Part shown: positions 25,485 to 34,709 of the stretch, piece by piece
How the letters are laid out: each line of letters starts with the position of its first letter
Position numbering within the stretch: the first letter of the stretch is position 1
Program-made: the position numbers and the translations under genes
Origin: CAWGLW01 sp963823525
GTDB lineage: Bacteria > Pseudomonadota > Gammaproteobacteria > Steroidobacterales > Steroidobacteraceae
Direction: 5' to 3'
Assembly (NCBI GenBank): GCA_963823525.1
Contig: CAWGLW010000006.1
Span: 682,001-746,000 of the forward strand
Length of the DNA: 64,000 nt
The notes under the pieces: model-generated
Told to the model about the DNA's origin: nothing
The model's input: only the letters and a program-made list of their open reading frames with translations
Database searches by the model: none

Positions 25485-27356
25485 ATGACTGCGCACGCGC
25501 TCGACTCGATGCGCCTTGCCCTGGTGGGCGTGCCGAACTGCGGCAAAACGGCCCTTTTCAATCGGCTCACGGGCAGCCGCCAGAAGGTCGCGAACTACGC
25601 CGGCGTGACCGTGGAACGCAAGGAAGGCTCGTTCAGTGGCCCGTCCCGGGTTCGTCGTTACCAGGTCCTCGACCTGCCGGGCGCCTACAGCCTGACCCCC
25701 ACCACGCTGGACGAAGCCGTCACGCGCGATTTCCTGCTCGGACGGCTCGCTTCCGAGCAGCCGCCGGAGTTCATCATCTGCGTCGTGGACGCAACCAACC
25801 TCAGGCTCAACCTGCGCCTCGTGCTTGAACTGCGCGACACGGGTGTGCCGATGATCGTTGCGCTCAACATGAGCGACCTTGCACGCCGTCGAGGTTACCA
25901 CCTGGATGCACAGCGCCTGGAGGAGGAACTCGGCGTCCCCGTGGTTGAGACCATCGCCGTTGCGCACGGCGGTGAGGACGAACTTCTCGCGCGTCTCGAG
26001 TCGACGCCGCACCCCGGCCCGCGCGCGCCGATCGACTGGAAGCAGCCGACGCAGTTGCAGATACAGGAAACGCAGCAGGAAGTGCGCCGCATCCTGCGGG
26101 TCGTCGGTTACACGGAACCAACCCGCAAGCAGGCCCTGCAACGGCTCGATGCACTGGTCATGAACCCGTTCAGTGGCCCGCTGATCCTCGCTACGGTGCT
26201 GTTCTTTGTCTTCCAGGCCGTGTTCAGCTGGGCGGCGCTACCGATGGAAATGATCGACAGCGGCGTCACCTGGGTCGGCGACCAGCTGCACGCGCTGATG
26301 CCCGAGGGCGCGCTGCGCAGCCTGCTCGTGGACGGCATCATTGCCGGCGCAGGCAGCGTACTGGTGTTCCTGCCGCAGATCCTGATCCTGTTCTTTTTTA
26401 TTCTGCTGCTCGAAGACACGGGCTACCTGCCCCGGGCAGCCTACCTGCTCGACCGGCTGATGGGCAGCGTCGGGCTGTCGGGCCGAGCCTTCATCCCGCT
26501 GTTGTCGAGCTTTGCCTGTGCAATCCCGGGCATCATGGCGACCCGGACCATCCCCAACCTGCGTGACCGTCTCGCGACGATCATGGTCGCACCGCTGATG
26601 ACCTGCTCGGCACGACTTCCGGTCTACGCCCTGATCATCGCGGCCTTCATTCCGAACCGCGACGTCGGACCATTCAACCTGCAGGGCATGGTGCTGTTTG
26701 CCCTGTATCTCGCTGGCATCATCGCGGCGATGCTGGTGGCCTGGGGGCTCAAGCGCACCGCGATGCGCAGCAATTACAACCCGCTTCTGCTGGAATTGCC
26801 CGAGTACCACTGGCCCCACCTGAACAACCTCTTGATCGGCTTGTGGGAACGCGCCAAGATCTTCCTGCGCCGGGTGGGCACGATCATTCTCGCGCTGATG
26901 ATCGTGCTGTGGTTCCTCAGTTCGTACCCACTGCCGCCGGAGGGCGCGACGGGGCCGGCCATCCAGTACAGCTTCGCGGGCATGCTGGGCCGTGCGCTTG
27001 AGCACATCTTTGCGCCGATCGGATTCAACTGGCAAATATCGCTGGCGCTGGTGCCCGGCCTCGCTGCACGTGAAGTCGCCGTGGGTGCACTGGGCACCGT
27101 GTATTCATTGTCGGCAACCAGCGACGACGTGGCCGCGACACTGGTGCCGATGATCTCGCACACCTGGAGCCTGGCCACGGCGCTGTCGCTGCTCGCCTGG
27201 TTCGTCTTTGCGCCGCAGTGCCTCTCGACGCTGATCGTCGTCAGGCGTGAGACAAACTCCTGGCGCTACCCTCTGCTGATGGCGGGTTACCTGTTCGGGC
27301 TCGCCTACCTGGCAGCCTTTGTCACCTACCGGGTGGCGCTCGCACTGGGCGTCTGA
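25485..27356 (+). CDS. feoB: Ferrous iron transporter FeoB
   Basis: A 623-residue FeoB. The N-terminal G domain has G1 GVPNCGKT (residues 15-22), G3 DLPGAYSL and G4 NMSD. A helical GDI-like spacer follows, then a membrane domain with the gate-type segments SSFACAIPGIMATRTI and MVAPLMTCSARLPVY, and a second similar block ending in ARE and FAPQCLSTL. It is shorter than E. coli FeoB (about 770), mostly through compact loops. The start at 25485 gives the normal MRLALVGVPN lead; a longer ORF upstream overlaps feoA and was rejected. Confidence 0.95.
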   Translation: MTAHALDSMRLALVGVPNCGKTALFNRLTGSRQKVANYAGVTVERKEGSFSGPSRVRRYQVLDLPGAYSLTPTTLDEAVTRDFLLGRLASEQPPEFIICVVDATNLRLNLRLVLELRDTGVPMIVALNMSDLARRRGYHLDAQRLEEELGVPVVETIAVAHGGEDELLARLESTPHPGPRAPIDWKQPTQLQIQETQQEVRRILRVVGYTEPTRKQALQRLDALVMNPFSGPLILATVLFFVFQAVFSWAALPMEMIDSGVTWVGDQLHALMPEGALRSLLVDGIIAGAGSVLVFLPQILILFFFILLLEDTGYLPRAAYLLDRLMGSVGLSGRAFIPLLSSFACAIPGIMATRTIPNLRDRLATIMVAPLMTCSARLPVYALIIAAFIPNRDVGPFNLQGMVLFALYLAGIIAAMLVAWGLKRTAMRSNYNPLLLELPEYHWPHLNNLLIGLWERAKIFLRRVGTIILALMIVLWFLSSYPLPPEGATGPAIQYSFAGMLGRALEHIFAPIGFNWQISLALVPGLAAREVAVGALGTVYSLSATSDDVAATLVPMISHTWSLATALSLLAWFVFAPQCLSTLIVVRRETNSWRYPLLMAGYLFGLAYLAAFVTYRVALALGV

Positions 27357-27367
27357 GCTGACTCGTC

Positions 27368-27613
27368 GTGTTGCAGGGAATCATCGTTTCGATACTCGTC
27401 ATTGGCGCGAGCGCCTACGCGGCCTGGGCACTGATGCCTTCGGCGACCCGCCTGCGCCTGGCCGGACGGTTCAGGGACTGGACCCGGGCTCGCGAGGTAC
27501 CCGCCTGGCTCGAGAAGGTCAGCGTGCGTCTCGAAAACCGTGCGCAGACACGCCTCGGCGGCTGCGAGCGCTGCCCCGCGGCAGCCCGCGATTCGGATAA
27601 GGATTCCGACTGA
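27368..27613 (+). CDS. Small membrane protein after feoB, DUF6587-like
   Basis: An 81-residue protein starting at a GTG 11 bases after the feoB stop. It has one N-terminal membrane helix (GIIVSILVIGASAYAAWAL), a basic segment (RLRLAGRFRDW) and a GGCERCP motif near the C-terminus. The layout matches the small Cys-containing proteins (DUF6587) often found after feoB. A role in Fe(II) uptake, like FeoC, is inference. Confidence 0.65.
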   Translation: MLQGIIVSILVIGASAYAAWALMPSATRLRLAGRFRDWTRAREVPAWLEKVSVRLENRAQTRLGGCERCPAAARDSDKDSD

Positions 27614-27787
27614 CCGCTTGACGATAACGGCCGCCAGAGCGCGGGTCCGTTTCGGTTGCCACGGTTTTCCTGCGGAAAGTGCGTGCAGCCCGCGTTGCGT
27701 TCCTGAGTTGAAATACCCGCCATCAGCCGCGGTTCCCGTCGGGTACAAACGGCGGGGGGTGCGGCATTGGACTTGGAGCCCAGCGTC

Positions 27788-29863
27788 ATGCGCGCCCAGA
27801 CGACCGCCGCGAGTTTACTTTTCAGCGCCCTGCTCATCGCCCTGATGGCAACCGGCCCCGCGACCCGTGTCTCAGCCCAGGAGGACGCGGCGACGCCATC
27901 CGCCCAGGCCGCCTCCGAGACAAAGACGATTCCGAACGAGCGTTGCCTGCGCTGTCACGACGACCCCGATGCCGAGAGCGACGACGGCCGCCCCCTCGCC
28001 GTGATCGCCGCCCGATTCAACGCCGGTGCGCACAAGCGCCGCAACTGCGTGGACTGCCACACGGACGCGCTGACGACGAAGCACCCCCGCAACAAGCTGG
28101 GCAACGTGGGCTTCGAGCCGTGCATGCAGTGCCACGAAGACGAGGTCGGCGCTTTCCACGAAAGCGTGCACGCCCGGGTGCGCGGCGACAGGCCGGAGAG
28201 CTGCCAGGGCTGCCACGGCGAGTTGCACTGGACGCCGCGCAGCCGTGATCCGAATGCGCCGATGTCCCCGGTCAACCAGCTTAAAAACTGTGGCCAGTGC
28301 CACAAGGACATGATGGAAGGCTACCTCGGCAGCGTGCACGCGCGTGCCCTGCTGGTTTCGGGCCTGAACAGCGCGCCTGCGTGCAGCGACTGCCACGGCA
28401 ACCACGACATCAAGCGGCACTCCGATCCGGACTCGCGAACGTCCCACGAGAAAAGCCCGGAGACCTGCGGCAGCTGTCACGAGGGCATCCTCAAGGTATG
28501 GGCCGACAGCACCCATGGCCAGATGTGGAAGGAAGGCAAGGACGGCCCGCTGTGCACGACCTGCCACGAGGCCCATGCGATCCATGACCCGACAACGCTG
28601 CTGGCACGTGAAGACATGCCACATGAGTGCGGCACCTGCCACGATGATTTCCTGAAGAGTTTCCACGACAGTTTCCACGGCAAAGCCAGCAGCGTTGGCC
28701 GCAAGCAGGCCGCCACGTGCTCCGACTGCCACACACCGCACCGGAACCTGCCCGCCAGCGACCCGCACTCGACGGTGAGCCCCGAGAATCTGGCGAATAC
28801 CTGCGGCAGCGCGGGTTGCCACCAGGGCAAGGTCAACGCGTCGTTCCTGAGCTTCATGCCGCACAGCGACCCGATGGACGCCGAACAGAATCCCTGGGTG
28901 CACTACATCTACCTGTTCATGACCCTGCTGCTGCTGGGCGTGTTCGGGTTCTTCGGCCTGCACGCACTGCTGTGGCTGCAGCGCACGCTGGTCGGCCGAC
29001 TGCGCGGTGAGTTCGAGGTCCATCACCAGGGCTCCGGGCCCTACGTGCGCCGTTTCCGGGCACCGCAGATGTGGCTGCACGTGTCGATCATCCTGAGCTT
29101 CCTGCTGCTCGGTGTGACCGGATTGCCGCTGAAGTTCGCGGCCGCCCCGTGGGCGCCAGGCCTGATGAAAGCGCTTGGCGGGCCCGAGGTCGCCGGCTGG
29201 CTGCACCGGTTCGCCGCCATCGTGACCTTCGGCTACTTCGCGGTACATCTCGGGATGCTGTTCCACGACATCGTATTCGACAAGAAAAAGGGTTACTTCT
29301 GGGGCTGGCGGTCGATGACCCCGCAACTCAAGGATATCCAGGACCTGATAGCGAACCTGAAGTACTTCCTTTACATGGGCCCGCGGCCCGCTCTCGACCG
29401 CTGGTCGTACTGGGAGAAGTTCGACTACCTCGCCGTGTTCTGGGGTGTCGGGATGATCGGCGTTTCGGGTCTTATGCTTTGGTTCCCGGACTTCTTCACC
29501 CAATTCCTGCCGGGCTGGGCGCTCAACGCGGCTTACATCATTCACAGTGACGAGGCGCTGCTTGCGACCGGGTTCATCTTCCTGTTCCACTTCTTCCACA
29601 CGCACCTTCGGCCGGAAAGCTTCCCGATGGACACGGTGATCTTCACCGGCAGCATGCCGCTGGAGCGATTCAAGGATGAGCGCCCGCTCGAATACGCGAG
29701 GATGGTGAAAGAAGGCACGCTCGAGGCGCACTTCGTTCCGCCGCCATCGAAAGCGCAACTGAGAGTCGCGCACGTGTTCGGGTATGCCGCCATGGCCTTT
29801 GGCATCTGGCTGGCAATATTGATTTTCAGGGCGATCGCAAGCGGTGCACTGCACCTGTTCTGA
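27788..29863 (+). CDS. Multiheme cytochrome c fused to a b-type cytochrome membrane domain (CbcL-like)
   Basis: A 691-residue protein with a signal peptide (start ATG 27788, GGAG upstream). Residues about 50-370 carry ten CxxCH sites (CLRCH, CVDCH, CMQCH, CQGCH, CGQCH, CSDCH, CGSCH, CTTCH, CGTCH, CSDCH) plus a possible CX4CH (CGSAGCH). The C-terminal half has about six membrane helices with paired histidines (LHVSIILSF, WLHRFAAIV, YFAVHLGMLFHDI, FLFHFFHTH), a cytochrome b561-like diheme fold. This is the plan of Geobacter CbcL, an inner-membrane quinol oxidase that feeds periplasmic cytochromes. It follows feoAB and precedes a NapC-like cytochrome. Confidence 0.85.
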   Translation: MRAQTTAASLLFSALLIALMATGPATRVSAQEDAATPSAQAASETKTIPNERCLRCHDDPDAESDDGRPLAVIAARFNAGAHKRRNCVDCHTDALTTKHPRNKLGNVGFEPCMQCHEDEVGAFHESVHARVRGDRPESCQGCHGELHWTPRSRDPNAPMSPVNQLKNCGQCHKDMMEGYLGSVHARALLVSGLNSAPACSDCHGNHDIKRHSDPDSRTSHEKSPETCGSCHEGILKVWADSTHGQMWKEGKDGPLCTTCHEAHAIHDPTTLLAREDMPHECGTCHDDFLKSFHDSFHGKASSVGRKQAATCSDCHTPHRNLPASDPHSTVSPENLANTCGSAGCHQGKVNASFLSFMPHSDPMDAEQNPWVHYIYLFMTLLLLGVFGFFGLHALLWLQRTLVGRLRGEFEVHHQGSGPYVRRFRAPQMWLHVSIILSFLLLGVTGLPLKFAAAPWAPGLMKALGGPEVAGWLHRFAAIVTFGYFAVHLGMLFHDIVFDKKKGYFWGWRSMTPQLKDIQDLIANLKYFLYMGPRPALDRWSYWEKFDYLAVFWGVGMIGVSGLMLWFPDFFTQFLPGWALNAAYIIHSDEALLATGFIFLFHFFHTHLRPESFPMDTVIFTGSMPLERFKDERPLEYARMVKEGTLEAHFVPPPSKAQLRVAHVFGYAAMAFGIWLAILIFRAIASGALHLF

Positions 29864-30028
29864 AATCGCCACCGTCATGCGCGGCCGGCCGGTGGAGCAG
29901 TCTGCCGGCCGACCGCAATCCGACCGGGTGGTGTTGAGTGCGTGCGGACGCTATGCTGCACGCCGGCGACGTCACCGCACGGCTCAAAGGCGAAAGTGGC
30001 AATAAGCAAATAGTCCCGGGGTTATTTC

Positions 30029-31498
30029 ATGATCAAGCATTTTTTCGCGGCCATCACCGGCAACATTATCAGCCTGATCGGCACGCTGATGATGGTGTTG
30101 AGCCTGCTGTTCATCGCGGCGCTCCTGGTGATGCAGGCCATGGGCTTCGAAGGTGGCGCCTACCTCGGCATCATCACTTTCGTCGTACTGCCGGCACTGT
30201 TCCTGACTGGCGTCGCCATCGTGCCGTTCGGCATCTGGCTGCAGAAACGGCGTGACGCGAAGGCTGCCGCCGAAGGCCGCCCGGCCGGCCATCTGCCCGT
30301 CGTCGACCTGAACAGGGAAAGCACGCGCGGCGTGCTGCTCGGCTTCGTAGCCCTTGCCGTGCCGGTCATTGCCGTCGGGGCCGGTTTGACCTATAAGGCT
30401 GTTCACTACATGGACTCGACCGAGTTCTGCGGCATGGCCTGTCACAAGGTCATGGAGCCCGAGTACACGGCTTTCCTGCGCTCGCCGCATGCCCGGGTCG
30501 GCTGCGCAGGCTGCCACATCGGACCGGGCGCTCAATGGTTCGTCAAGGCAAAGATCTCCGGCTCATGGCAGCTCATTGCGGTGGCGCTGGACCTGTACCC
30601 GCGGCCGATTCCGACACCGGTTCACTCGCTGCGTCCCGCGAAAGGCACCTGTGAACAGTGCCACACGCCCACCAAGTTTGTCGGCGAGCGGCTGAAGGTG
30701 CGCACGCACTACGCCGACGACGAGCAGAACACCGAGATGAAGACGGCGCTCATGGTCAAGGTCGGCGGCCGCGCAGGGGGAGAGTCCCACGGCATTCACT
30801 GGCACGTGGACCCGAACCACACGCTGCGCTACCTGTCGGATCCGAGTCGCGAAACGATCTATGAGATCGAACTCACCGACCAGAGAGCCGGCTCCCAAAA
30901 GACTTTCTCGAACGGGGAGCAGGCGCCCGAGGATGCGGAATGGCGCACGATGGACTGCGTGGACTGCCACAACCGCCCGTCGCACATCTACCGCAGCCCG
31001 GAGTTCGAGCTGGATCTTGCGATGGAAGAAGGCCGCATCGACAAGACGCTGCCTTACATCAAGCGCGAGGGCGTTAGGATCCTAACGGCGAAGACTTACG
31101 AATCACATGACGAGGCTCGCGCTGACATCGCGTCCGAGTTGAAAGCCTTCTATACCGGTAATTACCCGGACCTCGCGACTTCGCCAGCCGTCGAGCAGGC
31201 TGCACAGGCGCTCGGCGACGCGTACTGCTGGAACAACTTCCCGAAGATGGACGTGAAGTGGAACACTTACCCGAACCATATCGGGCACCAGAACTCGCCC
31301 GGCTGCTTCCGCTGCCACGACAACAAGCACAAGACCGAAACGGGCGCGAAGGTGGGCAAGCGGTGTAACACCTGCCATAACATCGTGGCGGACGAAGAGA
31401 ATGACTCGGCCCTGCTGCAGGAACTCGGCCTGCAGGCGAAGCCGCCCAAGCCACCTGCCGAGCCGACGGAAGCTGAGTCGTCGGAGACAGCAACCTGA
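30029..31498 (+). CDS. NapC/NirT-like membrane-anchored hexaheme cytochrome c
   Basis: A 489-residue protein. Three hydrophobic segments occur in the first 130 residues, then six heme sites: one CX3CH (CGMACH) and five CxxCH (CAGCH, CEQCH, CVDCH, CFRCH, CNTCH). The CGMACHKVMEPEY start and the nearby HARVGCAGCH resemble the quinol-dehydrogenase head of NapC/NirT/CymA. A Pro/Glu-rich tail of about 20 residues follows the last heme. It lies 165 bases after the CbcL-like gene and ends at a strong terminator, so the two may be co-transcribed. Confidence 0.85.
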   Translation: MIKHFFAAITGNIISLIGTLMMVLSLLFIAALLVMQAMGFEGGAYLGIITFVVLPALFLTGVAIVPFGIWLQKRRDAKAAAEGRPAGHLPVVDLNRESTRGVLLGFVALAVPVIAVGAGLTYKAVHYMDSTEFCGMACHKVMEPEYTAFLRSPHARVGCAGCHIGPGAQWFVKAKISGSWQLIAVALDLYPRPIPTPVHSLRPAKGTCEQCHTPTKFVGERLKVRTHYADDEQNTEMKTALMVKVGGRAGGESHGIHWHVDPNHTLRYLSDPSRETIYEIELTDQRAGSQKTFSNGEQAPEDAEWRTMDCVDCHNRPSHIYRSPEFELDLAMEEGRIDKTLPYIKREGVRILTAKTYESHDEARADIASELKAFYTGNYPDLATSPAVEQAAQALGDAYCWNNFPKMDVKWNTYPNHIGHQNSPGCFRCHDNKHKTETGAKVGKRCNTCHNIVADEENDSALLQELGLQAKPPKPPAEPTEAESSETAT

Positions 31499-31515
31499 GG
31501 CTGAAGAGCCAGCAC

Positions 31516-31549
31516 AAAAAAGCCCCGGCCTTATCACCGGGGCTTTTTC
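31516..31549. terminator. Bidirectional Rho-independent terminator between convergent cytochrome operons
   Basis: A 12-base stem (AAAAAGCCCCGG/CCGGGGCTTTTT, eight-base loop) has T runs on both strands. It follows the plus-strand NapC-like gene by 18 bases and the minus-strand monoheme cytochrome gene by about 80 bases, and can stop both operons. Confidence 0.92.
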
Positions 31550-31628
31550 TTGACTTCAGCGATGGCCGGTTCGGCGCCGTGCCCGCGAATGGCCCGCGAG
31601 CACCTCTCCCGGGAGCAGCAATCGGGCC

Positions 31629-31937
31629 TTACTTGAGCGTCGAGTAGTACTCGGCCAGACTGGCAATGTCCGCGTCGCTCAACTTCTTCGCGATCTTGGT
31701 CATCTTCGCGCTCTCGGTGCGGGTCCCGTCCGCGTATTCCTTCATCGCCGTGGTGAACGCCTCGGCGGACATACCATTGATTGCGGGGAAATCGGCGTCA
31801 CCGGCGCCGTCGCCGCCATGGCAATCAGCGCAGGAATCCTCCGCCAGTGCCTTACCCGCGGCAACGTCCGCGGCGTAGGCCGGTGCGGCGAGTGCCGCGC
31901 AGGCGGAAAGCATCATCGTCAATGTCAGCCTTTTCAT
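31629..31937 (-). CDS. Monoheme class I cytochrome c (c553-like)
   Basis: A 102-residue exported protein with signal peptide ending AYAA and one CADCH site followed by GGDGAGDADFPAINGM, the usual class I layout; a Met for the sixth ligand is available. GAGGGA precedes the ATG at 31937. It is the last gene of the octaheme-FeS-NrfD operon, 53 bases after the NrfD gene, and is a good candidate for the soluble electron carrier of that complex. Confidence 0.9.
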   Translation of the reverse strand: MKRLTLTMMLSACAALAAPAYAADVAAGKALAEDSCADCHGGDGAGDADFPAINGMSAEAFTTAMKEYADGTRTESAKMTKIAKKLSDADIASLAEYYSTLK

Positions 31938-31990
31938 TGCAGGTCCCTCGAGCGGTCGGTGGTTGTAGAGAACAGTCCAGTGATACCCGG

Positions 31991-33214
31991 CTATTTGGCC
32001 GGCACGGCCGCATGCTGCTCCATGTAACGCGGCGGCAACAGGTAGAACAGCACGGTGAGGAAGACGAACGGCAGCGCAAGCAGCACCAGGGCGGTGAAAA
32101 GACTCTCGATGCCGGTGAGCTCCATTTTGTAGGCCATCAGGCCACGGAAACTCTTCGAGTACAGCTGCCCACCGATCACCACGTTCCACCGCATGCTGAA
32201 GATTCCGAGCAGGAGCAGCACCGACGAGGTGAAGTAGAGCAGCTTGCGCAGTTCCTCGTTGAAGCGGACGGTGCGCACCAGCACCAGAATGAACAGGGGC
32301 AGCAGCATGCCGAGCAGCAGCTGCACGATCACCATGCTCGTAAAGAGCTTCGCCGACACGAGCTGCGTGAGGATGCCGATCGACTCCTCGCTCTGGTACA
32401 GGCGGTGTATGTAGTCGAGCGCCTCCAGGGTGAAGTCGACGATGATCGCAACGAGGAGGAACAGCCCGATCTTGTCAAGGCAGCGCATGTCCAGTTTTTC
32501 GTTGCGCAGAAGGCTCAGCAGAATGTACAGGAACATCACCATGGCGATGCCCGACACGATGGCGGACATGAGGAACACGATGGGCATCAGCACGCTGCCC
32601 CACCACGGGTTCGCCTTGACGGAACCGAAAATGAAGCCGACATAGCCATGCAGCAGAAAAGCAGACGGAATGCCAATGATCGTGATGATCTTGCTGGCCT
32701 TTTTGTCGAAGGCCAGTGCCTCGGGGCTCACGTCCGTCGAAAACAGTGACAGCGCGCGGTAGATCGGCTTCATCAGGCCGTGGGCCTGCTGTGCCATCAG
32801 GATCAGCTGGTGCCGATACTCGAACCAGATCTCAATCAGCAGGATGCCCATCAGGTACCAGAGATACACGAAGCCGAACATGGCCATCGCGGACGTCGTC
32901 TGCGGTGTAAAGAAGATCTCGTAGGCCCGTTCGGGATGACCGAGGTGCAGCTGCAGGGGCATGCCTGCGACCAGCATGAACGCGAGCGCCGTGAGCAGGG
33001 CCAGCCGGTAGATCGGCTGGACCTCGACGACATTGAATACCTTCACCAGCGAGGCGAGGATAAATGCGCCGGCCACGATACCGGTGATATACGGATAGAC
33101 CACGATCAGTATCGCCCACTGAGTCTCTACCTCGTTCGGGTAAATGAAGCCAATCACCTGGCTCAGCTGGTGGCTCAGTTGCTCGATGAGGCTTTCCGGA
33201 ATTGCGCTGCTCAT
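31991..33214 (-). CDS. NrfD/PsrC-family polytopic membrane subunit (CbcU-like)
   Basis: A 407-residue integral membrane protein with about nine hydrophobic helices. Early WAILIVVYPYITGIVAGAFI and the HLGHPERAYE loop are hallmarks of NrfD/PsrC/HybB proteins, which exchange electrons with the quinone pool without heme. It overlaps the Fe-S protein gene by four bases. With the neighbouring Fe-S and octaheme proteins it makes a complex like NrfBCD or Geobacter CbcSTU; a catalytic molybdopterin subunit is absent. Confidence 0.88.
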   Translation of the reverse strand: MSSAIPESLIEQLSHQLSQVIGFIYPNEVETQWAILIVVYPYITGIVAGAFILASLVKVFNVVEVQPIYRLALLTALAFMLVAGMPLQLHLGHPERAYEIFFTPQTTSAMAMFGFVYLWYLMGILLIEIWFEYRHQLILMAQQAHGLMKPIYRALSLFSTDVSPEALAFDKKASKIITIIGIPSAFLLHGYVGFIFGSVKANPWWGSVLMPIVFLMSAIVSGIAMVMFLYILLSLLRNEKLDMRCLDKIGLFLLVAIIVDFTLEALDYIHRLYQSEESIGILTQLVSAKLFTSMVIVQLLLGMLLPLFILVLVRTVRFNEELRKLLYFTSSVLLLLGIFSMRWNVVIGGQLYSKSFRGLMAYKMELTGIESLFTALVLLALPFVFLTVLFYLLPPRYMEQHAAVPAK

Positions 33215-33972
33215 CGCACTTCTCCATCCAGCTGCGAATAAAGCACCTTGGGCTCGGTATTCAGGTCGGGCTTGAGGACGCTGATACTGTTCACGCGCTG
33301 AAAGCGCACCAGGCGGTCCGCCTGGCCCTTCATGTCACCGAAGATCCGCGCCTGGGTGGGGCACACCTCCACGCAGGCCGGCAAGAGGCCCTTGGTGATG
33401 CGGTGGTAACAGAACGTGCACTTGTCCGCGGTGCGCGTGATGGGATTGAGGTAGCGGGCCCCGTACGGACAGGCCTGGATGCAATAGCGGCAGCCGATGC
33501 AACGCGTCTCGTCCACGAGGACGACACCGTCCTGGGTCTGGAAGGTCGCGCCAACCGGACAGACCTGTACGCATGGCGGGTGCGCGCACTGGTTGCAGAG
33601 CTTGGGCACAAAGAACGTTCGAACGACGGTCGGATCCTCGGGCTCGGCCTGCTCGGGCCGCGCCTCGTGCGTGCTGATGCACTCGACCGTGGTTTCGCCA
33701 TCGGCTCGAATGCTGTAGCGCTCGATCCAGGTACGGAAGTAGAACGGCTCGTCCGGTACATTGTTCTCGGCCTTGCATGCCTCGACGCAGCGGTTGCACC
33801 CGATGCACTTATCGGTGTCGATGCCCATGCCGTACCAGTGCCTGGTCGGGTCATAGTCGCCTGGCGGAGCACCCACGAGCCCCCTGGCTTCCGCGGCACG
33901 CGGGAGCATTTGCAGTAATCCACCTGCCGGGAGAAAGGCGACGACCTGCTTCAGAAACTCGCGCTTGTTCAT
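33211..33972 (-). CDS. Four-cluster [4Fe-4S] ferredoxin subunit (NrfC/PsrB-type, CbcT-like)
   Basis: A 253-residue protein. Cysteine groups for four 4Fe-4S clusters are visible: CIGCNRCVEAC, CNQCAHPPCVQVCPVGA, CIGCRYCIQACPYGA and CTFCYHRITKGLLPACVEVCPTQA. The N-terminus (NKREFLKQVVAFLPAGG) resembles a Tat signal with Lys-Arg in place of Arg-Arg, so export is likely but not certain. It overlaps genes on both sides by four bases. It should wire the octaheme cytochrome to the NrfD subunit. Confidence 0.92.
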   Translation of the reverse strand: MNKREFLKQVVAFLPAGGLLQMLPRAAEARGLVGAPPGDYDPTRHWYGMGIDTDKCIGCNRCVEACKAENNVPDEPFYFRTWIERYSIRADGETTVECISTHEARPEQAEPEDPTVVRTFFVPKLCNQCAHPPCVQVCPVGATFQTQDGVVLVDETRCIGCRYCIQACPYGARYLNPITRTADKCTFCYHRITKGLLPACVEVCPTQARIFGDMKGQADRLVRFQRVNSISVLKPDLNTEPKVLYSQLDGEVR

Positions 33973-34709
33973 TTGCGTCCCTCGGGCAGGTGGGCGTAAT
34001 GACAGTCCCAGCACACATAGGTACCGCCGTGTGAGGCGAGATCGACCTGGGATTGAGCTGCCGCGGGATCTGTCGAGCCAGTGGCGTGACAGCGCCCGCA
34101 CACCTCACGGCTGTCGGGCTTGGTCGGAAGCGCCAGGCGTGGCTCGACCATGTGCTGCGCCTCGACGACGTGGCAGTCCGCGCAGGGCACGAGCGCGTGG
34201 GTCGACAAGGCCTTGGTGTGCTCGATGCGCCCATGGCAGCCGGAGCATTCCGTTGGTGCCTTCGGCGGCACCGGATCATGCCCCTCGTGGCAGGTTACGC
34301 AGCGTTTGCCCGGCCTGTGCTGCTGCGGATCGACCTGCGGGAAACCATTGGGTCGCGACGCGTCGTAGGCGTGACAGACCAGGCAGTCCTCTCGCTCGCG
34401 CGGCTTGCGCGGCTTCTCGGCGCCTGGATCGGCCGCGTGCACCGCGGACGGGCCGTGACAGTTTTCGCAACCAATGTTCCGGTGCTTGCCGCCGTACTTC
34501 TCCTGGAATTCCTCCTCGTGGCACTCGCGGCAGACCGCCACGCCCGCATGATGCTGTGGCTTGGCCATCTCCCGGCCGACCGTGGCCACCTGGTGTGGCC
34601 GGGCGGAAAACAGCGACTCTGGCAGGATCACGAAGCGCAGCAGAAGAACCGCCGCCACGATGACGGCGACGACGATGCCAAGGCGCGTCATCTGCTCGGG
34701 TATTTTCAC
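33969..34709 (-). CDS. Membrane-anchored octaheme c-type cytochrome (CbcS-like)
   Basis: A 246-residue protein with one N-terminal anchor helix (LGIVVAVIVAAVLLLRFVIL) and eight CxxCH sites (CRECH, CENCH, CLVCH, CVTCH, CSGCH, CADCH, CGRCH, CWDCH). It is the first gene of the operon. The pattern, a multiheme cytochrome followed by Fe-S and NrfD subunits, matches quinone-linked complexes that pass electrons to or from periplasmic carriers. The CbcS analogy rests on gene order and domain type, not on an alignment. Confidence 0.87.
   Translation of the reverse strand: MKIPEQMTRLGIVVAVIVAAVLLLRFVILPESLFSARPHQVATVGREMAKPQHHAGVAVCRECHEEEFQEKYGGKHRNIGCENCHGPSAVHAADPGAEKPRKPREREDCLVCHAYDASRPNGFPQVDPQQHRPGKRCVTCHEGHDPVPPKAPTECSGCHGRIEHTKALSTHALVPCADCHVVEAQHMVEPRLALPTKPDSREVCGRCHATGSTDPAAAQSQVDLASHGGTYVCWDCHYAHLPEGRK

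Noticed and set aside
27872..29878. A 668-codon open frame on the minus strand across the CbcL-like gene
   Set aside because: It is the antisense shadow of a GC-rich multiheme gene; its translation is low-complexity with no domain, and the plus-strand protein is unmistakable.
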